Shown here piece after piece: positions 31,751 to 40,620 of a stretch of 64,000 bases of DNA; position 1 is the first letter of the stretch; the number at the start of each line of letters is the position of its first letter. Origin of the DNA: Mycobacteriales bacterium (GTDB lineage: Bacteria; Actinomycetota; Actinomycetes; Mycobacteriales; CADCTP01); NCBI GenBank assembly GCA_035995165.1, contig DASYKU010000098.1, positions 1-64,000 of the forward strand, written 5' to 3'. Below the pieces are notes generated by a model. That model was given only the letters and a program-made list of their open reading frames with translations, did not search any database and was not told where the DNA came from. The translations under genes were made by a program, and so were the position numbers.

Positions 31751-34065
31751 TCCACCAGGTCCAGGGTCGCGCCGAGGATCGAGTCGGTGTCGAGCCCGTG
31801 GTAGCGGTAGACGCTGGGCAGGTCGCCGCTCTGCCCGAACGCGGTCACCCCGAGGTGGGTCGCCGGCGCGGCCCAGATCCCGGCCAGGAACGACAGCGTG
31901 TGCGGGTGCCCGTCCAGCACGGTGACCAGCGGCGTCGCCCGGCCGGCCGGGAACACGCTGTCCAGCACCCAGCTCGACGCCTCGTCCAGCCCGCGCCGGG
32001 CCTGGGTCGCCCGGAACAGCAGGTCCGGGCTGGTCACGCAGACCACGTCCGCGGCCAGACCGAGGCCGGCCAGCCGGTCGGCCGCGGCCAGCACCTCCGG
32101 CACCACCGCGCCCATCGCCACCAGCGTGACCGCCGGCTCCGGCACCCGCCGCAACGGGTACGCCCCGGCCACGACCTGCTTGCGCCGCCGCTCCCGGGCC
32201 GCCGGGTCGGCCGGCACCGCGGCCAGCGTCTGGTCCACCGGCCGGGTCGAGAGCCGCAGGTACGCCGAGGAGCCGGCCGGCTTCCCGAGCTGCGCCAGCG
32301 CGGCCAGCAGGCACCACTCGGTGTCCAGCGCGAACGCCGGCTCCCAGCTCGTGCAGCCGGGTTGCTCCAGGCCGATCGAGGGGGTCTTGATCGACTGGTG
32401 GGCGCCGCCCTCGGGCGCGAGCGTGACCCCGGACGGCGTGCCGACCAGGATCGACTGCCCGCCGGCGTAGATCCCGAACGACCAGGGCTCCAGCGCCCGC
32501 TCCACGAACGGGTCGTAGAGCACGCCGATCGGCAGCAGCGGCTGCCCCCACCGGCTCCAGGTCGCGCCGAGCTCGCCGATGAGGCCGACCAGGCTGGTCT
32601 CGGCGATGCCGAGCTCGACGTGCTGGCCGCCGGCGTTCTCCCGCCAGTGCAGGATCGTCTCCGGGTCGTCGGCGAACCAGTCCCGCCGGTCGCCGTGCGA
32701 CCAGACGCCGACCTTGTTGACCCAGCCGCCGAGGTTGGTCGAGGAGCTGACGTCCGGGCTGACCGTGACGACCCGCTCCCCCACGGCCGGCGCGGCCCGG
32801 TTGAGGTCGAGCAGGGTCCGGCCCAGCGCGGCCTGGGTGGTCGCGGTCCCGTGCGGGGTCCGGCCCAGGTCCGCCGGCACCGCCGGTGCGTCCACAGTGG
32901 ACACCGCCGGGCGGCGCAGCCGGTCCGCGGCCGCGGCCAGCAGCTGCGCCGGCGGGCTGCCGTCACCGAACGCCGCCCAGGGGTCGGCCGGGTCGAGCCC
33001 GAGCCGCAGGGCGAGGGACTTCAGCTGGTCCTCGGTGAGCAGGGCGGAGTGGTTCTGCGGGTGCCCCTCGATGGACAGCCCGTACCCCTTCAGCGTGTAC
33101 GCCAGCATGACGGTCGGACGGCTGTCGTCGATCTTCCCGTACGCCTCCCGCAGCGCGCCGAGGTCGTGCCCGCCGAGGTTGCGGACGGCCGCGGCCAGCT
33201 GGTCGTCGGGCACGTCGGCGATGAGGCCGCCGATCTCGTCCGCGTGCTCACCGTCGCCGGGCAGCACGGTCCGCAGCGCGGCCGGGTCGCGGCGCAGCGT
33301 CCGCTGGTACTCCGCGTTCGACATCTCGTCGATGCGCTGCCGCAGCGCGACGCCGCCGGGCCGGCCGAACAGCTCCTCCAGCAGCCGGCCGTACTTGACC
33401 GTGAGCACCTGCCAGCCCGCCGCCGCGAACAGGCCCTGCAGCCGGGTGCCGCCCATCGTCGGCACGACCCGGTCCAGCGACTGCCGGTTGAGGTCGACGA
33501 CCCAGACGACCTCGCCCAGCTCGGCCACCATCGGGTCCAGTACGGCCTCCCAGACCGCGCCCTCGTCCAGCTCGGCGTCGCCGACCAGCGACCACTGCCG
33601 ACCGGTCCCGCCCGCGCCGAAGTGGCCGCCGACGTACCGGCGGGCGAGCGCGCCCCAGATCGGCGCGGTCGCCCCGATCCCGACCGAGCCCGTCGAGTAG
33701 TCGGCCGGGACCGGGTCCTTGAGCCGGCTCGGGTAGCTCTGCAGCCCGCCGAACTCCCGCAGCGTGGTCAGGTACGCCGGGTCGAGGTCGCCGAGCAGGT
33801 ACTCCAGCGCGTGCAGGACGGGCGAGGCGTGCGGCTTGACCGAGACCCGGTCCTCGGCCCGCAGCTGCTCCAGCCAGAGCGAGGTCATGATCGTCACCAT
33901 CGAGGCGCTGGAGGCCTGGTGGCCGCCGACCTTCAGGCCGCCCGGGGTCTCCCGGACCCGGTTGGCGTGGTCGACGATCGCGGTCGCCAGCCAGAGCACC
34001 CGCTCCTCGACCGCCTGCAGCGCGGCGTCGGTGCCGGTGGCGGGATGCGCGTGCGCGAGGGTCAT
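31747..34065 (-). CDS. AceE/transketolase-like thiamine-diphosphate enzyme
   Basis: 772-residue single-chain enzyme related to homodimeric pyruvate dehydrogenase E1. Near the N-terminus GGHQASSASMVTIM, HASPVLHALEYLLG and GLQSYPSRLKDPVPADYSTG correspond to the AceE substrate and cofactor loops. SLVGDAELDEGAVWEA is the thiamine-diphosphate/Mg motif and LAYTLKGYGL the end of that domain. The pyrimidine-binding domain follows (HVELGIAETSLVGLIGELGA). It lacks neighbouring E2/E3 genes and is shorter than the 890-920 residues of true AceE, so it may instead act as a transketolase-like or decarboxylating enzyme. Confidence 0.8.
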   Translation of the reverse strand: MTLAHAHPATGTDAALQAVEERVLWLATAIVDHANRVRETPGGLKVGGHQASSASMVTIMTSLWLEQLRAEDRVSVKPHASPVLHALEYLLGDLDPAYLTTLREFGGLQSYPSRLKDPVPADYSTGSVGIGATAPIWGALARRYVGGHFGAGGTGRQWSLVGDAELDEGAVWEAVLDPMVAELGEVVWVVDLNRQSLDRVVPTMGGTRLQGLFAAAGWQVLTVKYGRLLEELFGRPGGVALRQRIDEMSNAEYQRTLRRDPAALRTVLPGDGEHADEIGGLIADVPDDQLAAAVRNLGGHDLGALREAYGKIDDSRPTVMLAYTLKGYGLSIEGHPQNHSALLTEDQLKSLALRLGLDPADPWAAFGDGSPPAQLLAAAADRLRRPAVSTVDAPAVPADLGRTPHGTATTQAALGRTLLDLNRAAPAVGERVVTVSPDVSSSTNLGGWVNKVGVWSHGDRRDWFADDPETILHWRENAGGQHVELGIAETSLVGLIGELGATWSRWGQPLLPIGVLYDPFVERALEPWSFGIYAGGQSILVGTPSGVTLAPEGGAHQSIKTPSIGLEQPGCTSWEPAFALDTEWCLLAALAQLGKPAGSSAYLRLSTRPVDQTLAAVPADPAARERRRKQVVAGAYPLRRVPEPAVTLVAMGAVVPEVLAAADRLAGLGLAADVVCVTSPDLLFRATQARRGLDEASSWVLDSVFPAGRATPLVTVLDGHPHTLSFLAGIWAAPATHLGVTAFGQSGDLPSVYRYHGLDTDSILGATLDLVD

Positions 34066-34109
34066 GCCCTGGATGTTGCCCGACCTCCGGCCCGGCAGGC
34101 CAGGCCCCG

Positions 34110-34757
34110 CTACGCGGGGCGGAGGAGGACGAGGGTGGCGGCGGCGTTCTGGACCGAGTCGACGCGGAGTCCGGCGGCCGCGGCCAGCACGTCCAGGCGG
34201 GCGTCGTCGACGTCGCGGACGCTGAACCGCTGCTGCGCGCTGAGCCCGGCGAACTCGTACCGGATCGTGGCGGTGAGGACGTCGCCGGTACGGACCAGGT
34301 CGGTCAGCACGTAGCGGACGCCGCCGGCGGTGACGTCGGAGTCCGTGGCGGTGCCGGCCCAGCCCGGCCGGTGCCGCTCGACCAGGACGAAGCCGTCGGG
34401 CCGGACGTGCCGGGCGGCGGTGGCCAGCACGGCGGCCACGAGATCCTCGTCCGCGGTGTCCACGAAGTGGCTCATCAGCAGCACGGCGGCGTACCGGTGG
34501 CCGAGCTCCGCGGTGGTCACGTCGGCCTCGACGCCGGTCGCGGCCCGCAGCGCCGCCAGCATCCCCGGCTCGTTGTCCACGCCGGTGACCGGGTGGCCGA
34601 GGCGGGCCAGCGGCTCGGCCAGCCGGCCGGTGCCCACGCCGAGGTCGAGCACGTCCCCGCCCGGGGGCAGCAGCCGGTGCACCAGGGCGGCATCGGCGCC
34701 GCGCTCGGGCAGCCGGGCGTACAGCTCCACCGGGCTGCCGTCGGGAGCGATCCGCAC
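34110..34757 (-). CDS. SAM-dependent methyltransferase (class I)
   Basis: 215-residue protein. Motif I is DVLDLGVGTGRLAEPLARLG, followed by the acidic VTGVDNEPGMLAAL and motif IV-like YAAVLLMSHFVDTA. The GTG at 34757 follows GGGGGAGG by 8 bases. The substrate is unknown; the fold and length suit a small-molecule methyltransferase. Confidence 0.85.
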   Translation of the reverse strand: MRIAPDGSPVELYARLPERGADAALVHRLLPPGGDVLDLGVGTGRLAEPLARLGHPVTGVDNEPGMLAALRAATGVEADVTTAELGHRYAAVLLMSHFVDTADEDLVAAVLATAARHVRPDGFVLVERHRPGWAGTATDSDVTAGGVRYVLTDLVRTGDVLTATIRYEFAGLSAQQRFSVRDVDDARLDVLAAAAGLRVDSVQNAAATLVLLRPA

Positions 34758-34802
34758 CCGCCGATCCTCCCCCGGTAAGCCGTACCGGGATAACGTCCGG
34801 GC

Positions 34803-35090
34803 ATGGGCCGGCTCGCTGTCCTCGTCCGCTTCGGCGGCGTGGCCTGGCTGCTCGGCCTGCTCGCGCTGCACACCGAGCCCACGGCCGTCCTGGCCGGCGT
34901 CGCCACGGCCGTCGCCGCCGTGGTCCTCGTCCGGCTGCTCGGCGCCGCGCCGGCGTTCGCCACCCGTACGGTGGCCGGCCCGGTCCTGCGGGCCCGGTCC
35001 GCCGACACCGCGACCGACCCGCAGCGCGATCCCGACGCGGCCGGCCGGCCGCGTCCGCGAGCACCGTCCCGGGGCCCGCTGACCGCCTGA
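34803..35090 (+). CDS. Small membrane protein, DUF6412-like
   Basis: 95-residue protein with two hydrophobic segments (LVRFGGVAWLLGLLALH and AVLAGVATAVAAVVLVRLLG) and a polar C-terminal tail. Small proteins of this type lie directly upstream of a second YidC-like gene in actinomycetes and have been named DUF6412. It is 54 bp from the insertase gene and probably co-transcribed. Its function is unknown. Confidence 0.65.
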   Translation: MGRLAVLVRFGGVAWLLGLLALHTEPTAVLAGVATAVAAVVLVRLLGAAPAFATRTVAGPVLRARSADTATDPQRDPDAAGRPRPRAPSRGPLTA

Positions 35091-35144
35091 TCCCAGGCGC
35101 GTCGGCACCGTCCCCTTCCCGCTCGTCCCGGACGGAGCTCCGCC

Positions 35145-35957
35145 GTGCTCGCACCCCTGTACGCCCTCGTCTCCTATCCCGTCTCCGCGATCCTCTGGTT
35201 CTGGTACCGGCTCGCCGGCACCGTGCTCGACCCGGGCGGCGGCGCCTCCTGGGCGCTGGCCGTGGTCTTGCTCGTGCTCACCCTGCGGGTCCTGCTCGTC
35301 CCGCTGGCCCGGGCCCAGCTGCGCTCCGGCCGGGCCATGGCCGCCCTGCAACCGCAGATCAGCGCGCTGCGGACGCGGCACGCCGGCGACCGGCAGGCGT
35401 TCGCGGTCGCGCTGCAGCAGCTCCAGCGCGAGCAGGGGGTCAGCCCGCTCGGCGGCTGTCTGCCCGCGCTGGCCCAGATCCCGGTCTTCCTCGGCCTGCT
35501 GCACGTGCTGCACGGCTTCACCGCCGGCGGCACCGACTACGTCTTCGGCGCCGCCGACGTCGACTCGTTCCGGCACGCCCGGTTGTCCGCCGCACCGCTG
35601 GCCGCGTACGTCCGGATGCCGGCGGCGCAGCTGGCCGCGTACGGCGTGGACCGCTGGCAGGTCGCCGCGGTCGCGATCCCGCTGGCGGCGCTGGCCGCGC
35701 TGGCCACCTACCTGACCGGCCGGCACGCGCTGCGCCGCACGCCGCCGGCGGACTCCCGGTCCGCCCTGGTCGGCCGCCTCACCCTGTACGTGCTCCCGGC
35801 GAGCGCCCTGATCGGCGGCGTCCTCTTCGCGTTCCCGGTCGTGATCCTGCTCTACTGGCTGGCCAACAACGCCTGCACCGCGGTGCAGCAGGCCCTCCTG
35901 CACCGCCACCTCGACCGGGCCGACCCCGACGGGGCCGACCCTGACCGGGCCGATTAG
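35145..35957 (+). CDS. YidC/Oxa1-family membrane insertase (second, short paralogue type)
   Basis: 270-residue protein with five hydrophobic segments. The conserved core is recognisable: LRVLLVPLARAQLRSGRAMA, LQPQISALRTRHAGD, QQLQREQGVSPLGGCLPALAQIP with VFLGLLHVLHG, and VVILLYWLANNACTAVQQAL. The hydrophilic-groove Arg is probably in LRVLLVPLAR. It is shorter than the housekeeping YidC next to rpmH, so it is likely an accessory paralogue. The C-terminus is a tandem repeat of DxADPD units. The start is GTG. Confidence 0.88.
   Translation: MLAPLYALVSYPVSAILWFWYRLAGTVLDPGGGASWALAVVLLVLTLRVLLVPLARAQLRSGRAMAALQPQISALRTRHAGDRQAFAVALQQLQREQGVSPLGGCLPALAQIPVFLGLLHVLHGFTAGGTDYVFGAADVDSFRHARLSAAPLAAYVRMPAAQLAAYGVDRWQVAAVAIPLAALAALATYLTGRHALRRTPPADSRSALVGRLTLYVLPASALIGGVLFAFPVVILLYWLANNACTAVQQALLHRHLDRADPDGADPDRAD
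35913..35954 (+). repeat. 15-bp tandem repeat at the YidC-like C-terminus
   Basis: Three units (35913-35927, 35928-35942, partial 35943-35954) of GACCGGGCCGACCCC with one or two changes encode the repeated acidic tail of the insertase. Confidence 0.8.
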
Positions 35958-37627
35958 GCGGTGACGACCTCGCGGAGGGCGCCGAGCGGGAGGGAGCCGG
36001 CGCCGAGGACGGCGTCGTGGAAGCGGCGGATGCCGAAGTCCGGGCCGAGGCGGGACCGCGCCTCCGCCCGCAGCCGCAGCAGCTCCAGCTGCCCGAGCTT
36101 GTAGGACAGCGCCTGCCCGGGCCAGGCCAGGTACCGGTCGATCTCGCTCGCGGCCCGCTCCGCCGGGAACGCGCTGTGCTCGACCACGAAGTCGATGGCC
36201 CGCTGCCGGGTCCAGCCGAGGGCGTGCAGGCCGGTGTCCACGACCAGCCGGCAGCAGCGCAGGGCGTCGTTGGAACGGGCGCCGAGCCGGTCCAGGTCGC
36301 TGCGGTAGAGGCCCATCTCCTCGCCCAGGGTCTCGGCGTAGAGACCCCAGCCCTCCGCGTACGCCGGGACCGGGACCAGCCGGCGGAAGGCCGGCAGCCC
36401 CTGCAGCCGCTGCGCCACCGAGAGCTGCAGGTGGTGGCCGGGCACGGCCTCGTGGCAGGCGGTCGGCACCGACTCGTACGTGGCCCGGCTCTCGGGACGG
36501 TAGGTGTTGACGTAGTAGATCCCGGGCCGGCTGCCGTCGGCCGCGGGCCACTGGTAGTAGGCGAACGGCGCGTTCTGCTCCTCGTGCGGAGGCACCGCCC
36601 GGACGTCGCAGGGGCCGCAGTGGCGCAGCCCGAACCAGTCCGGGACGACCTCCTCGGCCCGGTCCACCGCAGCCCGGGCCACGGCCAGGATCTCGGCCTT
36701 GCCGGTGTAGCGCAGGCCGTCGCCGGTCCGCAGCCGCCGCAGGGTGGCGGCGAGGTCGGGGGTGCCGAGCACCTGCCGGCCGAGCTCGGTCAGCTCCCGG
36801 TCGCTGTCCCGCACGGCGGCCAGCCCGGTCTCGTGCACCTCCTCCGGGCTCAGGTCGAGGGTGACGAAGCCGCGGATCGCCTGCCGGTAGAGCTCGTCGC
36901 CGCCGGGCAGGTGGCAGAGGCCGGCCCGGTCGTCCGGCCGGGCCACCGGCAGGATCTCCTCGGCCAGCACGGTCCGCAGTCGCGCGTAGGCCGGCCGGAT
37001 CGCACCGGTCAGCAGCTCTTCCAGCTCGGCGGCGAACTCCGGGGCGCCGGGACCCTCGGCCGCGCGGGCCGGCTCCGCCAGCGGGCCGTGCTCGACCGGC
37101 TGGGCCAGCAGGTCGTCGAGCTGACCGAGCACCCTCCGGACCAGCACGGCCGCGGCGACCTGGCCGCCGGTCCGCGCCGAGCGCAGGCCGGCCGTGTACC
37201 GGTCGAGGTAGCCGCTCATCTCCCGCCAGCGCCGCAGCGCGCGCTCCCGCTGCTCGGCCGTGCCGACCGGCTGGAGCTCGCTCGCGTTCGGCAGCGACAC
37301 GGCCGGGCCGGCCATCGGGTCGACGCTCCAGGGCGCGTACTCCGGGATCTGCAGGGCCAGCTCGGTCTCGACGAACCCGAGCAGGGCGGCCCGGGTCGTC
37401 CGGTCGGTGTCGTCCAGCTCGTCCGCGGGCAGGGCGTGGGCCCGGCGGCCGATCTCCCGGAAGTCGCGGACCACCGCGGCCCGCCCTTCCGGGCTGTTGT
37501 CGGCCAGCCGGCCGTCGCAGTGCGAGTCGCCGAGGACCGTGCCGTTCAGCGGCTCGGCCGCCATCGACGCGGTCCAGGCGCGCTCCGCGAGCTCGGCCAC
37601 CTCGGTTCGCCCAGACGACACACTCAT
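35954..37627 (-). CDS. DUF885 metallopeptidase-like protein
   Basis: 557-residue protein of the DUF885 family, which is related to M3/M32-like gluzincin peptidases. The helix ACHEAVPGHHLQLS supplies the HExxxGHH zinc site, and a later Glu lies in AYAEGWGLYAETLGEEMG. It also has the family RCCRLVVDTGLHALGWTRQ and YLAWPGQALSYKLG helices. No signal peptide is present, so it is intracellular. The stop overlaps the stop of the YidC-like gene by 4 bp. Substrates of the family are largely unknown. Confidence 0.87.
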   Translation of the reverse strand: MSVSSGRTEVAELAERAWTASMAAEPLNGTVLGDSHCDGRLADNSPEGRAAVVRDFREIGRRAHALPADELDDTDRTTRAALLGFVETELALQIPEYAPWSVDPMAGPAVSLPNASELQPVGTAEQRERALRRWREMSGYLDRYTAGLRSARTGGQVAAAVLVRRVLGQLDDLLAQPVEHGPLAEPARAAEGPGAPEFAAELEELLTGAIRPAYARLRTVLAEEILPVARPDDRAGLCHLPGGDELYRQAIRGFVTLDLSPEEVHETGLAAVRDSDRELTELGRQVLGTPDLAATLRRLRTGDGLRYTGKAEILAVARAAVDRAEEVVPDWFGLRHCGPCDVRAVPPHEEQNAPFAYYQWPAADGSRPGIYYVNTYRPESRATYESVPTACHEAVPGHHLQLSVAQRLQGLPAFRRLVPVPAYAEGWGLYAETLGEEMGLYRSDLDRLGARSNDALRCCRLVVDTGLHALGWTRQRAIDFVVEHSAFPAERAASEIDRYLAWPGQALSYKLGQLELLRLRAEARSRLGPDFGIRRFHDAVLGAGSLPLGALREVVTA

Positions 37628-37674
37628 GCACCGAACCGTCGCACACCGGACCCTTGCCGGCGCGACCGGGGTCC

Positions 37675-39096
37675 TCAGCCGACGTACGCGGTCAGAGCGG
37701 TGGACAGGCCGGCCAGGACGGACTTGGCGTCGCCGAAGAGCATCGCGCAGCGCGGGTTCGTGTAGAGCTCGTTGTCCATGCCGGCGTACCCGCTGGCCAG
37801 CGAGCGCTTGATCACGATGACCGAGCGGGCCAGGTCGACGTCGAGGATCGGCATGCCCGAGACGGCGTTGCCGGGCCGGCGGGCGGCCGGGTTGGTGACG
37901 TCGTTCGCGCCGACGACCAGCACCACGTCGGTGGTCGGGAAGACCCGGTTGATCTCGTCCAGGTCCTTGAGCTGGGTGTACGGCGCGTTCGCCTCGGACA
38001 GCAGCACGTTCATGTGCCCCGGCATCCGGCCGGCGACCGGGTGGATGCCGTAGCTGACGTCGACCCCGTGCTCGTCCAGGGTGTGCGCCAGCGCGACCAG
38101 CTCGTGCTGGGCCTGGGCCGCGGCCAGGCCGTACCCGGGGACGATCACGACCTTCTGCGCGTACGCCAGTTGCAGCGCGGCGTCGTCCGGGGTCACCTCG
38201 CGCACGCTGCCGCCACTGGGCGCCGCGATCGGGGCGGCGTCGTCGCCGGTGCCGAACCCGCCGGCCACGATGCTCACCAGGGAGCGGTTCATCGCGTCGG
38301 CCATCAGCTTGGTCAGGATGCCGCCGGCCGCGCCGACCAGCGCACCCGCGATGATCAGCGGGGCGCTGTCGAGCACGAAGCCGGCCATCGCCACCGCCGT
38401 GCCGGTGCAGGCGTTGAGCAGCGAGATGACGACCGGCATGTCGGCGCCGCCGATCGGCAGCGTCCCGAGGACGCCCAGCGCCAGCGCCGCCAGCACGACC
38501 ACGACCAGCACCGGCACGCCGCCGTGCCCGGCCGTGTAGATGCCCCCGCCGACCAGCGCGATCACGAACAGGGCCAGGTTCATCCAGTGGCCGCCGCGCA
38601 GCACGATCGGGCGGCCCGGGATCCGGCCGGCCAGCTTGCCCGCGGCGACGACCGAGCCGGAGAACGTCACCCCGCCGATGAGCAGGTCCAGCGCGGTGGT
38701 CAGCGTGGTCGAGACCGGCAGCTGGGCCAGCGGCACCGAGCCGTCGTGCCTGATCGCGTCGGCCAGCGCGATCAGCGCGGCCGCGCCGCCGCCGACCGCG
38801 TTGAGCACGCTGACCAGCTGCGGCATCGAGGTCATCGCGACCCGGCGGGCGGTCACCGCGCCGGCGACCCCACCGACCGCGATGCCGAGGATCAGCACCA
38901 GCACCGCGACCGCGGTCGAGGACCGGTCGTGCCCGAGCACGACGACCGTCGTCACGATCGCCAGCGTCATGCCGGCGGCGGAGACCTGGTTGCCGCGCCG
39001 GGCCGAGGCCGGCGAGTTCATCAGGTGCAGACCCAGCACGAAGCAGACCGCGGACAGCAGGTAGAGCAGGTGGGTGGTGGTGTCCAGGCCGCTCAC
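37675..39096 (-). CDS. pntB: NAD(P) transhydrogenase subunit beta
   Basis: 473-residue subunit that forms the rest of the proton channel and binds NADP(H). The N-terminal half has about nine hydrophobic segments (YLLSAVCFVLGLHLM, GNQVSAAGMTLAIVTTVVVL, GGADMPVVISLLNACTGTA). The C-terminal NADP domain has KVVIVPGYGLAAAQAQHELV, YGIHPVAGRMPGHMNVLL and DVVLVVGANDVTNPAA. It overlaps pntAB by ATGA. The complex couples proton re-entry to NADPH formation. Confidence 0.96.
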   Translation of the reverse strand: MSGLDTTTHLLYLLSAVCFVLGLHLMNSPASARRGNQVSAAGMTLAIVTTVVVLGHDRSSTAVAVLVLILGIAVGGVAGAVTARRVAMTSMPQLVSVLNAVGGGAAALIALADAIRHDGSVPLAQLPVSTTLTTALDLLIGGVTFSGSVVAAGKLAGRIPGRPIVLRGGHWMNLALFVIALVGGGIYTAGHGGVPVLVVVVLAALALGVLGTLPIGGADMPVVISLLNACTGTAVAMAGFVLDSAPLIIAGALVGAAGGILTKLMADAMNRSLVSIVAGGFGTGDDAAPIAAPSGGSVREVTPDDAALQLAYAQKVVIVPGYGLAAAQAQHELVALAHTLDEHGVDVSYGIHPVAGRMPGHMNVLLSEANAPYTQLKDLDEINRVFPTTDVVLVVGANDVTNPAARRPGNAVSGMPILDVDLARSVIVIKRSLASGYAGMDNELYTNPRCAMLFGDAKSVLAGLSTALTAYVG

Positions 39097-39392
39097 CTGC
39101 CACCCACCCGGGGCCGCGCCTTGAACATCTCCAGCATCCGGTCGGTGACCAGGTAGCCGCCGGTCACGTTCATCGCCGCGAACGCCGCGGCGACGAACAG
39201 CAGCAGGTAGCCCAGCGGCGAGTCCGCGGTCGCGGCCAGCAGCATCACGCCGACCAGGACGACGCCGTGGATCGCGTTGGCCCCGGACATCAGCGGCGTG
39301 TGCAGGGTCGCCGGCACCTTGCTGATCACCTCGAAGCCGACCAGCAGGCTGAGCACGAACACGGTGATGTCGGCGAACAACAGCGGACTCAT
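39093..39392 (-). CDS. pntAB: NAD(P) transhydrogenase subunit alpha, membrane part (PntAB)
   Basis: 99-residue membrane subunit with three to four hydrophobic segments (FADITVFVLSLLVGFEVISK, NAIHGVVLVGVMLLAA). It includes the conserved TLHTPLMSGANAIHG. I chose the ATG at 39392, preceded by GAGGAG. That ATG overlaps the stop of a 31-codon ORF, so PntAB translation may be coupled to it. Confidence 0.94.
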   Translation of the reverse strand: MSPLLFADITVFVLSLLVGFEVISKVPATLHTPLMSGANAIHGVVLVGVMLLAATADSPLGYLLLFVAAAFAAMNVTGGYLVTDRMLEMFKARPRVGGR

Positions 39393-39484
39393 ACCCACTC
39401 CTCGGACAGATCGACAGGCGTAAGCGCCGGTCGACCGGCCCTCGTCGCTCCCCGCTCGCGCTGCCAGCCCTCGCGCTCGCTCAT
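39389..39484 (-). CDS. Possible 31-residue coupling peptide between pntAA and pntAB
   Basis: The ATG at 39484 overlaps the pntAA stop (ATGA), with GGAG 8 bases upstream. The frame runs through 31 codons (MSEREGWQRERGATRAGRPA then LTPVDLSEEWV) and ends in a TGA that overlaps the pntAB ATG. The first third is a dispersed DNA repeat. It is either a real leader-like peptide that carries ribosomes across the gap or a chance frame in an inserted repeat. Confidence 0.45.
   Translation of the reverse strand: MSEREGWQRERGATRAGRPALTPVDLSEEWV
39452..39483 (-). repeat. Dispersed 32-bp repeat, copy B
   Basis: Minus-strand copy of the element at 2900-2931, with 31 of 32 bases identical. It starts on the pntAA stop codon, as copy A starts on the GntR stop codon. 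Confidence 0.85.
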
Positions 39485-40620
39485 GCGGTGGCTCCGTTCA
39501 GCAGCTCGCGGACGGCCGGGTGCACGACCTCGCCGTCGTGGGTGATCAGGACGCCCGCGGTGATCTCGTCCGCCGGGTCGAGCACCGGCCGGCCGTCCTT
39601 GACCAGGTGGGCGAGCAGGGCGACGACGTTCCGCGCGTACGCCGTGGAGGCCGCCCGGGGGACCGCGGCGGCCAGGTTGCCGGCCCCGACCACGGTCACG
39701 CCCGCGTCGGTGACCAGCGTGGTCTCCGGCAGCGAGCCGAGCACGTTGCCGCCGAGGTCGCTCGCGGCCAGGTCGACCACGACCGAGCCCGGGTGCATCG
39801 CGGCCAGCGCCTCGGCCGTGACCAGCACCGGCGGGGTCCGGCCCGGGACCTGGGCGGTGGTGATGACGACGTCGAAGCGGGCCACCGCGGCGGCCATCGC
39901 GTCCTGCTGCCGGGCCGCCTCCTCGGCGGTGAGCGAGCGCGCGTATCCCCCGGCGCCGGTGGCCTCGGTCTCCAGCTTCAGCACCGTCGCACCGGTGGAG
40001 GCGATGTCGGCCCGGGCCGCCTCGCGGACGTCGTAGCCGGTGACGACCGCGCCGAGCCGGCGGGCGGTGCCGATCGCCTGCAGCCCGGCCACGCCGGCGC
40101 CGAGCACGAGCACGGTCGCCGGCCGGACCGTGCCGGCCGCGGTCATGAGCATCGGGAAGTAACCGCCGTAGAGGTCGGCGGCGAGCACCGCGGCCTTGTA
40201 GCCGGCCACGTTGGCCTGTGAGGACAGCGCGTCCATCGACTGGGCCCGGCTCAGCGTCCGGGGCAGGCCGTCGAGGCTGATCGCGGTGACCTTGGCCTCC
40301 GCCAGCTGCCGGGCCCGGTCGGGATCGAGCAGCGGCTGGAGCAAGCCCACCAGCAGCTGCCCCTCGCGGAGCCAGGACGGATCGGGCGGGCGGAGGCAGA
40401 CGACGACGTCGGACTGCTCGTACAGGGCCGGGGCGGCGACGATCGTCCCGCCGGCCGCCGTGTACTCCGCGTCCGGGAACCAGGCGGCCGCGCCCGCGCC
40501 GGTCTCGACCACCGTGCCCAGCCCGAGGGCGGCCAGCCGGGCCGCGCTCTCGGGCACGAGGCCGACCCGCCGTTCACCGACCTCGCCCTGCCGGACGACC
40601 CCCACCGCCAGCCCGCTCAT
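39481..40620 (-). CDS. pntAA: NAD(P) transhydrogenase subunit alpha, NAD-binding part (PntAA)
   Basis: 379-residue soluble NAD(H)-binding subunit related to alanine dehydrogenase. It shows VVRQGEVGERRVGLVPESAA, the RSQ-loop-like SRAQSMDALSSQANVAGYKA, the Rossmann motif VLVLGAGVAGLQAIGTARRL and PGSVVVDLAASDLGGN. It is the first gene of the pntAA-pntAB-pntB operon; a 142-bp gap separates it from the DNA glycosylase gene upstream. Confidence 0.95.
   Translation of the reverse strand: MSGLAVGVVRQGEVGERRVGLVPESAARLAALGLGTVVETGAGAAAWFPDAEYTAAGGTIVAAPALYEQSDVVVCLRPPDPSWLREGQLLVGLLQPLLDPDRARQLAEAKVTAISLDGLPRTLSRAQSMDALSSQANVAGYKAAVLAADLYGGYFPMLMTAAGTVRPATVLVLGAGVAGLQAIGTARRLGAVVTGYDVREAARADIASTGATVLKLETEATGAGGYARSLTAEEAARQQDAMAAAVARFDVVITTAQVPGRTPPVLVTAEALAAMHPGSVVVDLAASDLGGNVLGSLPETTLVTDAGVTVVGAGNLAAAVPRAASTAYARNVVALLAHLVKDGRPVLDPADEITAGVLITHDGEVVHPAVRELLNGATA

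Noticed and set aside
34758-37646. Very long minus-strand frame running from the DUF885 region into the methyltransferase gene
   Set aside because: Only the methyltransferase segment has protein-like composition; the rest lies opposite or out of frame with the YidC-like, DUF6412-like and DUF885 genes.
39930-39950. GTGAGCGAGCGCG inside pntAA as a third copy of the dispersed repeat
   Set aside because: Only about 13 bases match and they encode a normal part of PntAA (SLTAEEAAR region).
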